Source: Lactobacillus hamsteri DSM 5661 = JCM 6256
GTDB taxonomy: Bacteria; Bacillota; Bacilli; Lactobacillales; Lactobacillaceae
Direction of reading: 5' to 3'
Assembly: GCF_000615445.1 (NCBI RefSeq)
Contig: NZ_BALY01000015.1
Span: 1 to 43,519 of the forward strand
Length of the DNA: 43,519 nucleotides
Shown here: piece after piece, positions 6,292 to 13,994 of the stretch
Numbering within the stretch: position 1 is the first letter of the stretch
Layout: every line of letters begins with the position of its first letter
Made by a program: the position numbers and the translations under genes
The notes under the pieces: generated by a model
Told to the model about the DNA's origin: nothing
The model's database searches: none
What the model saw: only the letters and a program-made list of their open reading frames with translations

Positions 6292-7095
6292 CTATTTTTC
6301 TAAGTAAATCCGACGCAAGATCATAATATCGGCACTTGATAAATGCATTACTTCGCGCAAATAATTATTAACGCTGCCGTAGTTATCATTTAAAACTTTG
6401 ATAGCGTGGTTGAGGTATTCGGGATGCACGCTTTGGATATCACGAATAGATTGCAAAGTGTTTTCGTTCTTGCCTTGTGCACGTTCGCGTTCAACCATGC
6501 CGTCCACGAAGTCCTTAGTAGTAATATTAGTAAGCAAATAATCTTGCTTAATAGTTTGAAGTGGTACGCCTAAAGCGGTAAGAGCAAGAAGGGCACCAAA
6601 GCCGGTTCTGTCTTTACCAGCCGTACAGTGAAAAATTAAAGCTTCATCTTCTTTATCATTTTCAAGCAAGTAATCAAAGAATTTGCGGTAAGCCCTTTGT
6701 GCAGATTCACTTTCTATCATGTCTTCATAAGCATAAAGCATGTGGTCAAAACCAAAGTTGGCATCGTCTTTTGATTGAGCGTCCAAATCGTTGATGCTCT
6801 TTGAAGAGTTAGTTAAGTCATCGCTGAAAACAGGATTAAAGTCGTACTTTGCGCCTTCAGGAACACGATCAGGTTGACGATCAACTTCTTCTTGACTACG
6901 GAAGTCGACAACATATTTCACGCCATAGTCTTTCAAGTAATCAAGATCAAATGGTGAAAGATCGGCTAAATTACCAGTTCTAAGCAATTTGTGAAATTTG
7001 ATCTTTTTACCGGATAAAGTTTCGTAACCGCCTAATTCACGAAAATTGCGGCCGCTAGTAATTCCGATTAGTTGATTTGTTAGTTTTTCAGTCAT
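6292..7095 (-). CDS. Tyrosine/serine protein phosphatase (Y_phosphatase3 family)
   Basis: A 267-aa intracellular phosphatase. The Cx5R active-site loop is HCTAGKDRTG (H156, nucleophile C157, R163). The N-terminus has the family signature NFRELGGY, and RTGNLADLSPFD and VVDFRSQEE are also typical. Relatives (LipA/Ptp3-type) remove phosphate from phosphotyrosine and often from phosphoinositides. There is no signal peptide. A GAGGAGG ribosome binding site lies just upstream of the ATG. Single gene, convergent with the EIIA gene and divergent from the universal stress protein gene. The natural substrate cannot be told from context. Confidence 0.9.
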   Translation of the reverse strand: MTEKLTNQLIGITSGRNFRELGGYETLSGKKIKFHKLLRTGNLADLSPFDLDYLKDYGVKYVVDFRSQEEVDRQPDRVPEGAKYDFNPVFSDDLTNSSKSINDLDAQSKDDANFGFDHMLYAYEDMIESESAQRAYRKFFDYLLENDKEDEALIFHCTAGKDRTGFGALLALTALGVPLQTIKQDYLLTNITTKDFVDGMVERERAQGKNENTLQSIRDIQSVHPEYLNHAIKVLNDNYGSVNNYLREVMHLSSADIMILRRIYLEK

Positions 7096-7194
7096 AAAAA
7101 TCCTCCTCTCGAGTAATGAAAAATCATTGAATTTAATTTTATCAACAATTGCTTAAAGAAACAATCAAACAAAAAGTAACAGCTTACAAAATTA

Positions 7195-7203
7195 TGCTAA
7201 AAT
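7195..7203 (+). promoter_or_regulatory. Extended -10 of the universal stress protein gene
   Basis: TGCTAAAAT, 45 bases upstream of the TTG start; no clear -35. Confidence 0.4.
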
Positions 7204-7247
7204 AAATATTGAGTAAGTAAAAAATAATTCCTAGGAGATGAGAAAAA

Positions 7248-7730
7248 TTGGCTAAAGAAAAAGATAGTATTTTAGTTCCAGTTGATGGATCTGAATCAGC
7301 TGAAAGAGCTTTTGATAAAGCGGTAAAAATTGCCATGACTGACAATGCTCATATTGACGTTTTGAATATTATTGATACTCGTCAATTCATGGGTGAAATG
7401 CAAGACACTTTGATTTCTGGCGATACCATTTATCAAATGACGCAAGATTCAGAAGAATATTTAAAGAGCCTTAAGAAGTGGGCACACGATAACTTTGGCT
7501 TTGACGATATTGATTATCACATTCGTTATGGCAGCCCTAAGAGAATTATTTCTTACGACTTCATTAAAGACCACAAAGATTCATTAATTGTAATGGGTGC
7601 AACTGGTTTGAACGCTGTTGAAAGAATGCTTATGGGTTCAGTTACTGAATACGTAAATCAACACGCTTTGGCAGATGTATTGATTGTTAGAACTGATATT
7701 GACAACAATCCAATTAAGCCAAAGGCATAA
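7248..7730 (+). CDS. Universal stress protein UspA family
   Basis: A 160-aa single Usp domain. The N-terminal ILVPVDGSESAERAF is the typical first strand and nucleotide-binding Asp region. The C-terminal ATP-binding signature G-2x-G-9x-G-S is complete (GATGLNAVERMLMGS), so this is probably an ATP-binding Usp. The start codon is TTG, chosen because it follows AGGAGATGAG at good spacing and the protein begins AKEKDSILV as expected. Lone gene ending at its own terminator. Its role in general stress tolerance is inferred from the family. Confidence 0.9.
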   Translation: MAKEKDSILVPVDGSESAERAFDKAVKIAMTDNAHIDVLNIIDTRQFMGEMQDTLISGDTIYQMTQDSEEYLKSLKKWAHDNFGFDDIDYHIRYGSPKRIISYDFIKDHKDSLIVMGATGLNAVERMLMGSVTEYVNQHALADVLIVRTDIDNNPIKPKA

Positions 7731-7749
7731 TCAATACTTATATGTTGAG

Positions 7750-7779
7750 AAAAATGGTGGTTAAAAACTGCCATTTTTT
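7750..7779 (+). terminator. Terminator of the universal stress protein gene
   Basis: AAAATGGTGGTT pairs with AACTGCCATTTT through two G-U pairs, followed by six T. Confidence 0.8.
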
Positions 7780-7819
7780 CATTTTTTTGAAAAAGTTTTC
7801 AATTTTTTTCAATATTCCC

Positions 7820-7849
7820 TTGCGAGAATCCGAATGCTTCTAGTATAAT
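7820..7849 (+). promoter_or_regulatory. Promoter of the phn leader/operon
   Basis: TTGCGA (7820-7825), 18 bases, TATAAT (7844-7849). It precedes the 37-codon ORF; I see no comparable promoter between that ORF and phnD. Confidence 0.65.
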
Positions 7850-7894
7850 TTTTAGAAATGAACGCTATAAGTCAAAAGAAAAGGGGAAAAGTAC

Positions 7895-8008
7895 ATGCCA
7901 GTTCAGGAAAGAACAATTTCAGCTAATTGGATTCCTGCGGGCACAGTGTTCTCTTTTTTAGGGGCTGGTATTTTCGTTCGTTTTTTCAGTGAGAACATCA
8001 AACAATAG
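7895..8008 (+). CDS. Small 37-aa hydrophobic ORF upstream of phnD (leader peptide or membrane peptide)
   Basis: A short ORF with a strong AAAGGGG ribosome binding site eight bases before ATG and a good promoter 45 bases upstream. The peptide has a polar N-terminus (MPVQERTIS), then a hydrophobic Phe/Gly-rich stretch (IPAGTVFSFLGAGIFVRFF) that could span a membrane, and a polar tail. Its TAG stop overlaps the 5' arm of the terminator hairpin at 8007, so a ribosome finishing translation would sit on the stem. This geometry suggests translation-coupled attenuation of the phn genes, but a free-standing small membrane protein is equally possible. I do not recognise the peptide. Confidence 0.55.
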   Translation: MPVQERTISANWIPAGTVFSFLGAGIFVRFFSENIKQ

Positions 8009-8050
8009 ACTTGATATGATCGTTTTTTCCTTCATATTAAGTCTTTTTTT
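8007..8050 (+). terminator. Terminator/attenuator between leader ORF and phnD
   Basis: AGACTTGATATGA and TCATATTAAGTCT pair over 13 bp (one G-U), loop of 12, followed by seven T. phnD starts 50 bases later without an evident promoter of its own, so read-through may control the operon. Confidence 0.8.
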
Positions 8051-8099
8051 ATGGTGTTCGTTTTACGTTGCTATCTTTTCATTGTCATAGGAGGACAAA

Positions 8100-9035
8100 A
8101 TGAAAAAGTTTAAAAAACTGCTAGTAGGCGCTGTTGCCTTATTAGTCGCTGTTGTTGCTGCAGCTTGTTCTAACAATAGTAATTCTAGTTCAAGCAAGAA
8201 TGGTTATACGCCAAAGACTTTGACTATTCAATTCGTTCCAAGTCAAGCAGCTAATAAATTAGAGTCTCGTGCTAAGCCTCTAGAAAATATGCTTTCAAAG
8301 CGTTTAGGTATTCCTGTTAAGGTTTCAATGTCAACTGACTACAACACTGTTGTAGAAGCTATGAAGTCAAAGAAAGTTGACGTTGGTTTCCTTCCACCAG
8401 ATGGTTACGTTTTAGCTCACAAGCAAGGCGCAGCTGACCTTCTTTTGCAAGCTGAACGTTACGGCGTTAAGCAACCAGGTGGTAAGGCTACTAAGAGCTT
8501 AGTTAAGTACTACCGTGCAGAAATCTTGGTTAAGAAGGGCTCAAAGATTAAGTCTTGGAAAGACCTTAAGGGCAAGAGCATTTCTATTCAAAACCCAACT
8601 TCTTCTGCAGGTTACGTATTCCCAATTGCTGAATTGAAGCAAAAGGGTTTGGATGTTACTAAGGAATGCAAGTTGACTACAGTTACTGGTCAAGACCAAG
8701 CTGTTTTGAACGTATTAAACGGCGACACCGATGCAGCTTTTGTATTTGAAGATGCACGTAACACTGTTAAGGCTGATAACCCTAATATTATGAAGGAAGT
8801 TGTTCCAATTTACTTCACTAAGCCAATTCCAAACGATACTATTGCTGTTCGTCCAGGCATGAACAAGAAGTTTGAAAAGAAACTTGCTAAGGCATTTATC
8901 GATGTTGGTAAGTCTAAGAAGGGTAGAAAAGTCATTGAAAGCATCTACAGCCACGAAGGCTACGATTATGCTAAGGACAGTGACTTCAACGTTGTACGTA
9001 AGTACGGTAAGATTATTGAATCAGTTAAGAAATAA
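8100..9035 (+). CDS. phnD: Phosphonate-type ABC transporter substrate-binding lipoprotein
   Basis: A 311-aa protein with a lipoprotein signal peptide (MKKFKK, hydrophobic core, AAAC with lipidated C23) and a Ser/Asn-rich linker, so anchored on the outer face of the membrane. The mature part is a type 2 periplasmic-binding fold of the PhnD family (TLTIQFVPSQ; MSTDYNTVVEAMKSKKVDVG; SWKDLKGKSISIQNPTSSAG). It would bind a phosphonate or similar anion and pass it to PhnE. No C-P lyase or phosphonatase genes are present, so the real substrate is open. AGGAGG lies just upstream. First gene of a four-gene operon. Confidence 0.9.
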   Translation: MKKFKKLLVGAVALLVAVVAAACSNNSNSSSSKNGYTPKTLTIQFVPSQAANKLESRAKPLENMLSKRLGIPVKVSMSTDYNTVVEAMKSKKVDVGFLPPDGYVLAHKQGAADLLLQAERYGVKQPGGKATKSLVKYYRAEILVKKGSKIKSWKDLKGKSISIQNPTSSAGYVFPIAELKQKGLDVTKECKLTTVTGQDQAVLNVLNGDTDAAFVFEDARNTVKADNPNIMKEVVPIYFTKPIPNDTIAVRPGMNKKFEKKLAKAFIDVGKSKKGRKVIESIYSHEGYDYAKDSDFNVVRKYGKIIESVKK

Positions 9036-9063
9036 AAAATAATTATAAGGGAGTTAATAGTTA

Positions 9064-9840
9064 ATGGCAGATTCCGTAAAGCCAATGATTGAATTAAAAG
9101 ATGTTTCTAAAGTTTATGACAACGGAACTGTCGGTTTAAAAGATATTAACTTGACTATCAACAAAGGTGAATTTGTTGTAGTTGTAGGTTTATCTGGTGC
9201 CGGCAAGTCAACACTTCTTCGTTCAATCAACAGATTACACAATATTACTGATGGCGACATCGTTATCGATGGTAAGTCAATTACTAATGCAAAGGGTAAA
9301 AATTTGCGCATGATTCGTCGTGATATCGGTATGATTTTCCAGAATTTCAACTTAGTTAAGCGTTCTAGCGTTTTGCGCAATGTCTTAACAGGTAGAGTTG
9401 CATATTACCCAACTTGGAAGACAACTTTTAATATGTTCACTAAAGAAGATAAGCAAAAAGCTTATGAAGCTTTACAACAAGTTGGATTGGAAGATAAAGT
9501 TTATACTCGTGCCGATCAATTATCTGGTGGTCAACAACAACGTGTTGCAATTGCACGTGTTTTGACTCAAAACCCTAAGATTATCTTAGCCGATGAACCA
9601 ACCGCTTCTCTTGACCCACAAACTTCACGCAAAGTTATGAATGACTTGAAGATGCTTAACGAAAAGTACGGCATGACAGTTGTTGCTAACTTGCATAGTA
9701 TTGAACTTGCTCGTGAATTCGGTAAGAGAGTAATTGGTATTCGTGCGGGACAAGTCGTTTACGATGGCAAGATGAGTGATACTCCTAAGTCAGTCTTCAC
9801 CGATATTTATAACGGCGGAGACGGAAGCGAGGAGGAATAA
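9064..9840 (+). CDS. phnC: Phosphonate-type ABC transporter ATPase
   Basis: A 258-aa cytoplasmic ATPase. Walker [10 protein letters not shown] (42-50), ABC signature LSGGQQQR (153-160), Walker B IILADEP (173-179) and the switch His in NLHSIELA are all intact. The order and similarity to PhnC ([20 protein letters not shown]) are clear. It starts 28 bases after phnD and its 3' end contains the GAGGAGG ribosome binding site of the first permease gene, a sign of coupled translation. Confidence 0.92.
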   Translation: MADSVKPMIELKDVSKVYDNGTVGLKDINLTINKGEFVVVVGLSGAGKSTLLRSINRLHNITDGDIVIDGKSITNAKGKNLRMIRRDIGMIFQNFNLVKRSSVLRNVLTGRVAYYPTWKTTFNMFTKEDKQKAYEALQQVGLEDKVYTRADQLSGGQQQRVAIARVLTQNPKIILADEPTASLDPQTSRKVMNDLKMLNEKYGMTVVANLHSIELAREFGKRVIGIRAGQVVYDGKMSDTPKSVFTDIYNGGDGSEEE

Positions 9841-9841
9841 G

Positions 9842-10642
9842 ATGAGTAAAAATGATCAAGATTTAATGAACTTACCTAAAAAGAAGTTCAATATTATGAA
9901 TCTGATCTGGCTTGTCATCATTGTTGCTGGTTTATTTATTTCAGTTAATGTAACTAATACGCATATTAGCGTTTTGTTTGCAAACTTTAGTCAATTCAGC
10001 GACATTTTTGTGCAAATGTCACATCCAGATTGGTCATACCTCGGTGCGGTAATTCCGCTTCTTCTTGAAACAATTAAGATGGCAATTCTTGGTACCGTAA
10101 TTGGTTCAGTTGTTGCATTCATCTATTCTTTGCTTATTGCTCGTAACATTATCAAAAATAAAGTAGTTACTGGCATCTTGCGTTTCATCATGAACATTAT
10201 CAGAACTATTCCTGACCTTCTTTTGGGTGCGGTTTTCGTAGCCATCGTCGGAATTGGTCCTGTTGCTGGTATCTTTGCCTTAGCTGTTTTCACCTTTGGT
10301 GTTGTTGTTAAGCTTTTCTACGAAGCTATTGAAACAATTGATCCGGGTCCAATTGAAGCTTTAACTGCCGTTGGTGCTAATAAACTTCAAATTATCTGGT
10401 TTGCGGTTTTACCACAAATTATGACTTACTTCATTTCTTATGTTTTATATGCATTTGAAATCAACGTCAGAGCTTCAACAGTTCTTGGTTATATCGGAGC
10501 TGGTGGTATTGGTCTTTACTTGCAACAAACTTTGCAAGTTTTCGATTATGCCAAAACTGGAACAATCATTATTGTAATTATCGTAGTCGTTGTTCTTATT
10601 GACTACGTATCATCTAAGTCACGGGAGGCGTTAATGAAATAA
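9842..10642 (+). CDS. phnE: Phosphonate-type ABC transporter permease 1
   Basis: A 266-aa integral membrane permease with several transmembrane segments and the binding-protein-dependent transport EAA-like loop (EALTAVGANKLQIIWFAVLPQ). The start is the ATG at 9842, two bases after the phnC stop and preceded by GAGGAGG; the longer frame inside phnC is unlikely. It pairs with the next gene, which starts on its last base. Confidence 0.9.
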   Translation: MSKNDQDLMNLPKKKFNIMNLIWLVIIVAGLFISVNVTNTHISVLFANFSQFSDIFVQMSHPDWSYLGAVIPLLLETIKMAILGTVIGSVVAFIYSLLIARNIIKNKVVTGILRFIMNIIRTIPDLLLGAVFVAIVGIGPVAGIFALAVFTFGVVVKLFYEAIETIDPGPIEALTAVGANKLQIIWFAVLPQIMTYFISYVLYAFEINVRASTVLGYIGAGGIGLYLQQTLQVFDYAKTGTIIIVIIVVVVLIDYVSSKSREALMK

Positions 10643-11454
10643 TGGATACAACATATAAAAAGTTACCGTCAAAACCCGTTGACGTTAAAAAGAGAATTAC
10701 TCATTGGCTTATTGCGATTGTTTCAATTGTTCTTATTGTATGGTCATGCACAGGAACTGACTTTGGCGGAATCAAGGCTTCAGCTGCGCAAATTGCCGGT
10801 GCGATCTTTTCTGGTATTTTCCATCCAGATTGGAGTTACGTTTATAACGGTACAGGCGAAGACCTTATTTCACAATTGTGGCAAACTATTTGTATCGCTT
10901 TCTTAGGTACATTTATTTCTGCAATTATTTCACTTCCATTTGCCTTTTGGGCAGCCAATACTCGTCACAAGAAATGGTATGCTTCAAGAAGTGGTAAGAT
11001 CGTTTTAGCAATTATTCGTTCTTTCCCAGAAATTGTTTTAGCATTAATGTTCATTAAGGCCGTTGGTCCTGGCTCTGCAGCCGGTGTTTTGGCTTTAGGA
11101 TTCCACTCAGTTGGTATGCTAGCTAAGCTTTTCTCAGAAGCTATCGAAAACTTGGAAGACGGTCCAAACGAAGCTGTTACTTCAGTTGGGGGATCTAAGT
11201 TCAACATTATTATGTTCTCAACTATGCCTAACTTGATGCCAGCACTTATTTCTAATACTTTGTACCGTTTTGACGTATCAATTCGTTCCGCATCTATCCT
11301 TGGTTTGGTTGGTGCCGGTGGTATTGGTTATCCATTGATCATTGCTCTTCAATATCGTCAATGGAACCGTGTAGGTATCATCTTGCTTGGAATTATTGTG
11401 ATGGTTGTTGTTATCGACTGGATTTCAGGTTGGATCAGAAAGAAATTAGTATAA
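10642..11454 (+). CDS. phnE: Phosphonate-type ABC transporter permease 2
   Basis: A 270-aa second permease, paralogous to the first (shared FHPDWSY/SHPDWSYL motif, EAIE..GP.EA loop, VGAGGIG near the C-terminus). Its ATG overlaps the TAA of the first permease (TAATG), so translation is coupled. The two probably form a heterodimeric channel with PhnC below and PhnD outside. The operon ends in a terminator 20 bases downstream. Confidence 0.9.
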   Translation: MDTTYKKLPSKPVDVKKRITHWLIAIVSIVLIVWSCTGTDFGGIKASAAQIAGAIFSGIFHPDWSYVYNGTGEDLISQLWQTICIAFLGTFISAIISLPFAFWAANTRHKKWYASRSGKIVLAIIRSFPEIVLALMFIKAVGPGSAAGVLALGFHSVGMLAKLFSEAIENLEDGPNEAVTSVGGSKFNIIMFSTMPNLMPALISNTLYRFDVSIRSASILGLVGAGGIGYPLIIALQYRQWNRVGIILLGIIVMVVVIDWISGWIRKKLV

Positions 11455-11473
11455 TTTAATTATTAATTCCCTT

Positions 11474-11525
11474 AAAAAAGGTTGAAAATCGACGCTTTAA
11501 AAGTGAAGATCTTCAACCTTTTTCT
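11474..11525 (+). terminator. Terminator of the phn operon
   Basis: AAAAAGGTTGAA and TTCAACCTTTTT form a 12-bp stem with a long loop and T-rich tail. Confidence 0.85.
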
Positions 11526-11598
11526 TTAGTTTTTTTGCTGTTCCCATTCTTTCTTGAACATACGTTTGATACAATATTACGAGAAGGGAGGAACAAAT

Positions 11599-12783
11599 GT
11601 GCTGAAAGGAATCAAATTAAGGCTCTATCCTAATAAAACCCAGCAAGACCAGCTTGAGCAGATGTTTGGCAATGACCGTTTTGTCTGGAATCAAATGCTG
11701 GCTATGATGAATGAGCGCTACCAGAATAATAAGGATTTGCCTTTTTTGGGCAAGTTTAAACTGAATTATCTGCTTAAGCCGCTTAAGAAAGAATATCCCT
11801 TTTTGAAAAACAGCGATTCTTCAAGCCTGCAGGTAGTTAATGAATTTTTAACTCAGTCTTGGAAAAATTTCTTTCAAGATAAAAGCGGCCAAACTGGCAA
11901 GCCGCGCTTTCATTCGCGCAAGTATTTGAAAAAGTCTTATACTGGCAAGTCTATCATCAAAATTGCTGGCAAGCGATACCTGAAGATCCCTAAGTTGGGT
12001 TATATTAAAACCAGTAAAACAGGGTTTTTGGAAGGTGCTAAAATCAAGCGTTATACGGTTGTGCTTGAACCAACGGGCAAATATTATCTGGCTCTGCAGG
12101 CAGAAATGCTTAGACCGAAGAAGTATAATTTGACTGGCAAAGAAATCGGCATCGATGTCGGCGTGACTGATTTGGCAATTCTGTCTAATGGCTTAAAATA
12201 CCCTAGCTTTGATAACTCTTATTTTGAAAAGAAAGCCAAAGCTTGGCAAAGAAAATATTCCCGCCGCAGACATTTGGCTAAGCTATTAGTTTTGCAGGAT
12301 AAAAATAGAAAAGTGCTTTGTCCTAGAAGCTTGGAAAGCTTTGCCAATTGGCAAAAAGCCCAAAAACTAAAAGCCAGATGTCAAGCCAAAGTGGCTAATC
12401 AGCGCAAGGATTATCTTCATAAGCTAACGACTCATTTGGTTAAGCAGTATGATGTAATTGTTATTGAAGATTTGAAAACCAAGAATCTTCAACACAATCA
12501 CTGCCTGGCCAAATCAATCGCCAATGCTTCATGGCGGATGTTTAGACAAATGCTGGAATATAAATGCAAGTGGTATGGTAAAAGACTAATTGCGGTAGAT
12601 CCTAAAAACACTTCAAGAGTTTGCTCAGAATGTGGCTATAACAGCGGCGCCAAGCCATTAGAGATTCGTGAATGGACTTGTCCTAAGTGTCAAACTAGGC
12701 ATGATCGGGATATTAATGCGGCAGTTAATATTCTGCATAGAGCAACGCTAAATGGTCAGGGACTGGCCATGGTAAAGAGCTGA
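11599..12783 (+). CDS. tnpB: TnpB, RNA-guided nuclease of an IS605-family element
   Basis: A 394-aa TnpB. The RuvC catalytic residues are all present: D186 (IGIDVGVTDLA), E290 (VIVIEDLKTKNL), D371 (HDRDINAA). The zinc finger has four Cys (CSEC at 342-345, CPKC at 361-364). The N-terminus MLKGIKLRLYPNKTQQ is typical, so the GTG at 11599, seven bases after GGGAGG, is taken as the start. The frame is open throughout and looks active. TnpB cuts DNA matching a guide carried by a right-end RNA and helps the element persist at its site (established for the family). Confidence 0.93.
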   Translation: MLKGIKLRLYPNKTQQDQLEQMFGNDRFVWNQMLAMMNERYQNNKDLPFLGKFKLNYLLKPLKKEYPFLKNSDSSSLQVVNEFLTQSWKNFFQDKSGQTGKPRFHSRKYLKKSYTGKSIIKIAGKRYLKIPKLGYIKTSKTGFLEGAKIKRYTVVLEPTGKYYLALQAEMLRPKKYNLTGKEIGIDVGVTDLAILSNGLKYPSFDNSYFEKKAKAWQRKYSRRRHLAKLLVLQDKNRKVLCPRSLESFANWQKAQKLKARCQAKVANQRKDYLHKLTTHLVKQYDVIVIEDLKTKNLQHNHCLAKSIANASWRMFRQMLEYKCKWYGKRLIAVDPKNTSRVCSECGYNSGAKPLEIREWTCPKCQTRHDRDINAAVNILHRATLNGQGLAMVKS

Positions 12784-12900
12784 GTTCTGTGAGTTAGGTA
12801 TTTGAGCAATCAATGTAAGATCCTAAACACTACTCGGTGTTCCCAAAAACCCGGTACTTTAGTGCCGGTGTAGTTCATAAAGGGTTCCTCTATCCATTGT
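12784..12900 (+). ncRNA. Probable right-end guide RNA (omega RNA/reRNA) of the TnpB element
   Basis: Known TnpB guide RNAs derive from the 3' end of tnpB and the right end, with the guide being the flanking DNA. Here the non-coding right end contains hairpins ACAC/GTGT (near 12827) and CCGGTACT/AGTGCCGG (12851-12868). If the element ends near 12878, the guide would be the next 16-20 bases, which run towards and into the 3' end of the dinJ-like gene. The exact 5' end and processing sites cannot be read. Confidence 0.5.
12851..12868 (+). repeat. Right-end subterminal hairpin of the IS element
   Basis: CCGGTACTTTAGTGCCGG: 8-bp stem with one G-U pair and a two-base loop, typical of the TnpA-recognised end and of the guide-RNA scaffold. 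Confidence 0.65.
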
Positions 12901-13153
12901 TTATCCAATCTTTAATATCTTGTGGCGCATCATCAGGAATAATTAAAGATCCATCTTTTGCAATTTGGGGATGGATAGCTTTGATTTCATGATAGTGCTT
13001 TTTAAGTTGAGGCGTAAAAGGTAAACCTTGATTTTGTAATGATTGGCTTAAAAAGATTTTAATAGCGCCACTGGTTGTCATTCCTAATTGCTTAAATAAA
13101 ACATCAACTTTTTCTTTTTCTTTATCGTCTAAGGTAATTTGAATTGTAGCCAT
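12890..13153 (-). CDS. RelB/DinJ-family antitoxin, without partner toxin
   Basis: An 87-aa protein with an N-terminal ribbon-helix-helix (MATIQITLDDKEKEKV...MTTSGAIKIFLSQSL) and the NQGLPF motif of DinJ-type antitoxins; the C-terminal part would wrap a YafQ/RelE toxin. The start at 13153 follows GGAG nine bases upstream and restores the family N-terminus. No toxin gene follows: the stop is only about 10 bases from the TnpB element end. The toxin was probably lost or displaced. A CATATA/TATATG palindrome upstream may be its own operator. Confidence 0.85.
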   Translation of the reverse strand: MATIQITLDDKEKEKVDVLFKQLGMTTSGAIKIFLSQSLQNQGLPFTPQLKKHYHEIKAIHPQIAKDGSLIIPDDAPQDIKDWINNG

Positions 13154-13185
13154 AATTGTTCTCCATGTTAAATCATATAACTTTA

Positions 13186-13200
13186 CATATATTTTATATG
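13186..13200. promoter_or_regulatory. Palindromic operator candidate upstream of the antitoxin gene
   Basis: CATATATTTTATATG is a perfect 6-bp inverted repeat with a 3-base centre, 33 bases upstream of the antitoxin start and within its likely promoter. Autoregulation is usual for this family; binding here is inferred. Confidence 0.4.
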
Positions 13201-13236
13201 CAAATATTAGGTAAAACAAATGATTACTCTTGAAGC

Positions 13237-13818
13237 TTACCCCTGATATTTAAATGGACAGCATTCTAAATGATCATTAATCAAACCAATGCTCTGCAAA
13301 TACGAATACACAATTACAGGACCAACAAAGGTGAATTTTTCTTTTTTCATTTTCTTGGCCAAATTTTTGGCGACATCACTTGAGGCAGGAATATCTTCAA
13401 AAATCTCTGGATTATGCATAATTTGCATTGGAATTGAACTTTGAATGAATTTGGCAAAACTTCCATACTTTGCTTGAATCATCAATACTGCTTTGGCATT
13501 TTGAATTGCAGATTCGATTTTACGACGATTGCGAATGATCGAACTGTCCATCATTAGGTTATGAACATCAAGTTCGTTCATTGTTGCAACGCGGGCGGGA
13601 TCAAAATCGTAAAAAGCTTTACGGAAATTTTCACGTTTATGCAAAATCACACGCCAATTTAGTCCTGATTGAAATAACTGCAAAACCAGCATTTCAAATA
13701 AGTAATTATCTTCAAGATTAATTTTGCCCCATTCGTGATCATGAAAATTTTGAATGAGTTTATCGCGGGTTTGACTCCACGGACAACGCAAGTTAGCGAC
13801 ATTTGTTGTTTCAGTCAT
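13237..13818 (-). CDS. tag: DNA-3-methyladenine glycosylase I
   Basis: A 193-aa base-excision repair enzyme that removes 3-methyladenine from alkylated DNA. The zinc-snap residues are in place: C12 and H26 (CPW...HDHEWG) near the start and H183/C187 (HLECC) near the end. LFQSGLNWRVILHKRENFRKAF and FVGPVIVYSYLQSIG.INDHL are family signatures. AAGGAG precedes the ATG. It lies upstream of the antitoxin gene on the same strand with an 83-base gap; probably a separate unit. Confidence 0.92.
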   Translation of the reverse strand: MTETTNVANLRCPWSQTRDKLIQNFHDHEWGKINLEDNYLFEMLVLQLFQSGLNWRVILHKRENFRKAFYDFDPARVATMNELDVHNLMMDSSIIRNRRKIESAIQNAKAVLMIQAKYGSFAKFIQSSIPMQIMHNPEIFEDIPASSDVAKNLAKKMKKEKFTFVGPVIVYSYLQSIGLINDHLECCPFKYQG

Positions 13819-13959
13819 ATATTTTCTCCTTAATTAGTAATTTTGGTCTCTATATTTATATGTGCAAAAAAATCATTTTTTACCGAAAGAAGTTTAAAAA
13901 CTTGATCCTTTAAGAAAATCATTTTTTTAAGGCATGATTCCTAAAAGTCGTATATTTTT

Positions 13960-13968
13960 TGCTATAAT
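13960..13968 (+). promoter_or_regulatory. Extended -10 promoter of the 161-aa gene
   Basis: TGCTATAAT, 26 bases before the start codon and directly ahead of the AGGAGGA ribosome binding site. Confidence 0.6.
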
Positions 13969-13994
13969 AAGGAGTGAAATTTTAGGAGGACAAG

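Larger units (their letters stand above)
11526..12885 (+). mobile_element. IS200/IS605-type (IS1341-like) element carrying only tnpB
   Basis: The element carries tnpB without a tnpA. The left end is not defined; the region 11530-11598 contains only a weak TGTTC/GAACA inverted repeat and a possible -10 (TACAAT). The right end has the subterminal hairpin (12851-12868) expected of single-strand-transposing elements and stops around TGTAGTTCAT near 12878. No target duplication is expected in this family. Movement would need a TnpA from elsewhere in the genome. Boundaries are estimates. Confidence 0.6.

Noticed and set aside
7096-7247. Lacto-usp RNA element upstream of the universal stress protein gene
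   Set aside because: I remembered that such an element exists in lactic acid bacteria but could not see a structured leader here, and the known arrangement includes another gene first.
9776-9841. Longer N-terminus for the first phn permease
   Set aside because: The extension lies within phnC in another frame, and the ATG at 9842 has an ideal GAGGAGG and gives the normal family length.
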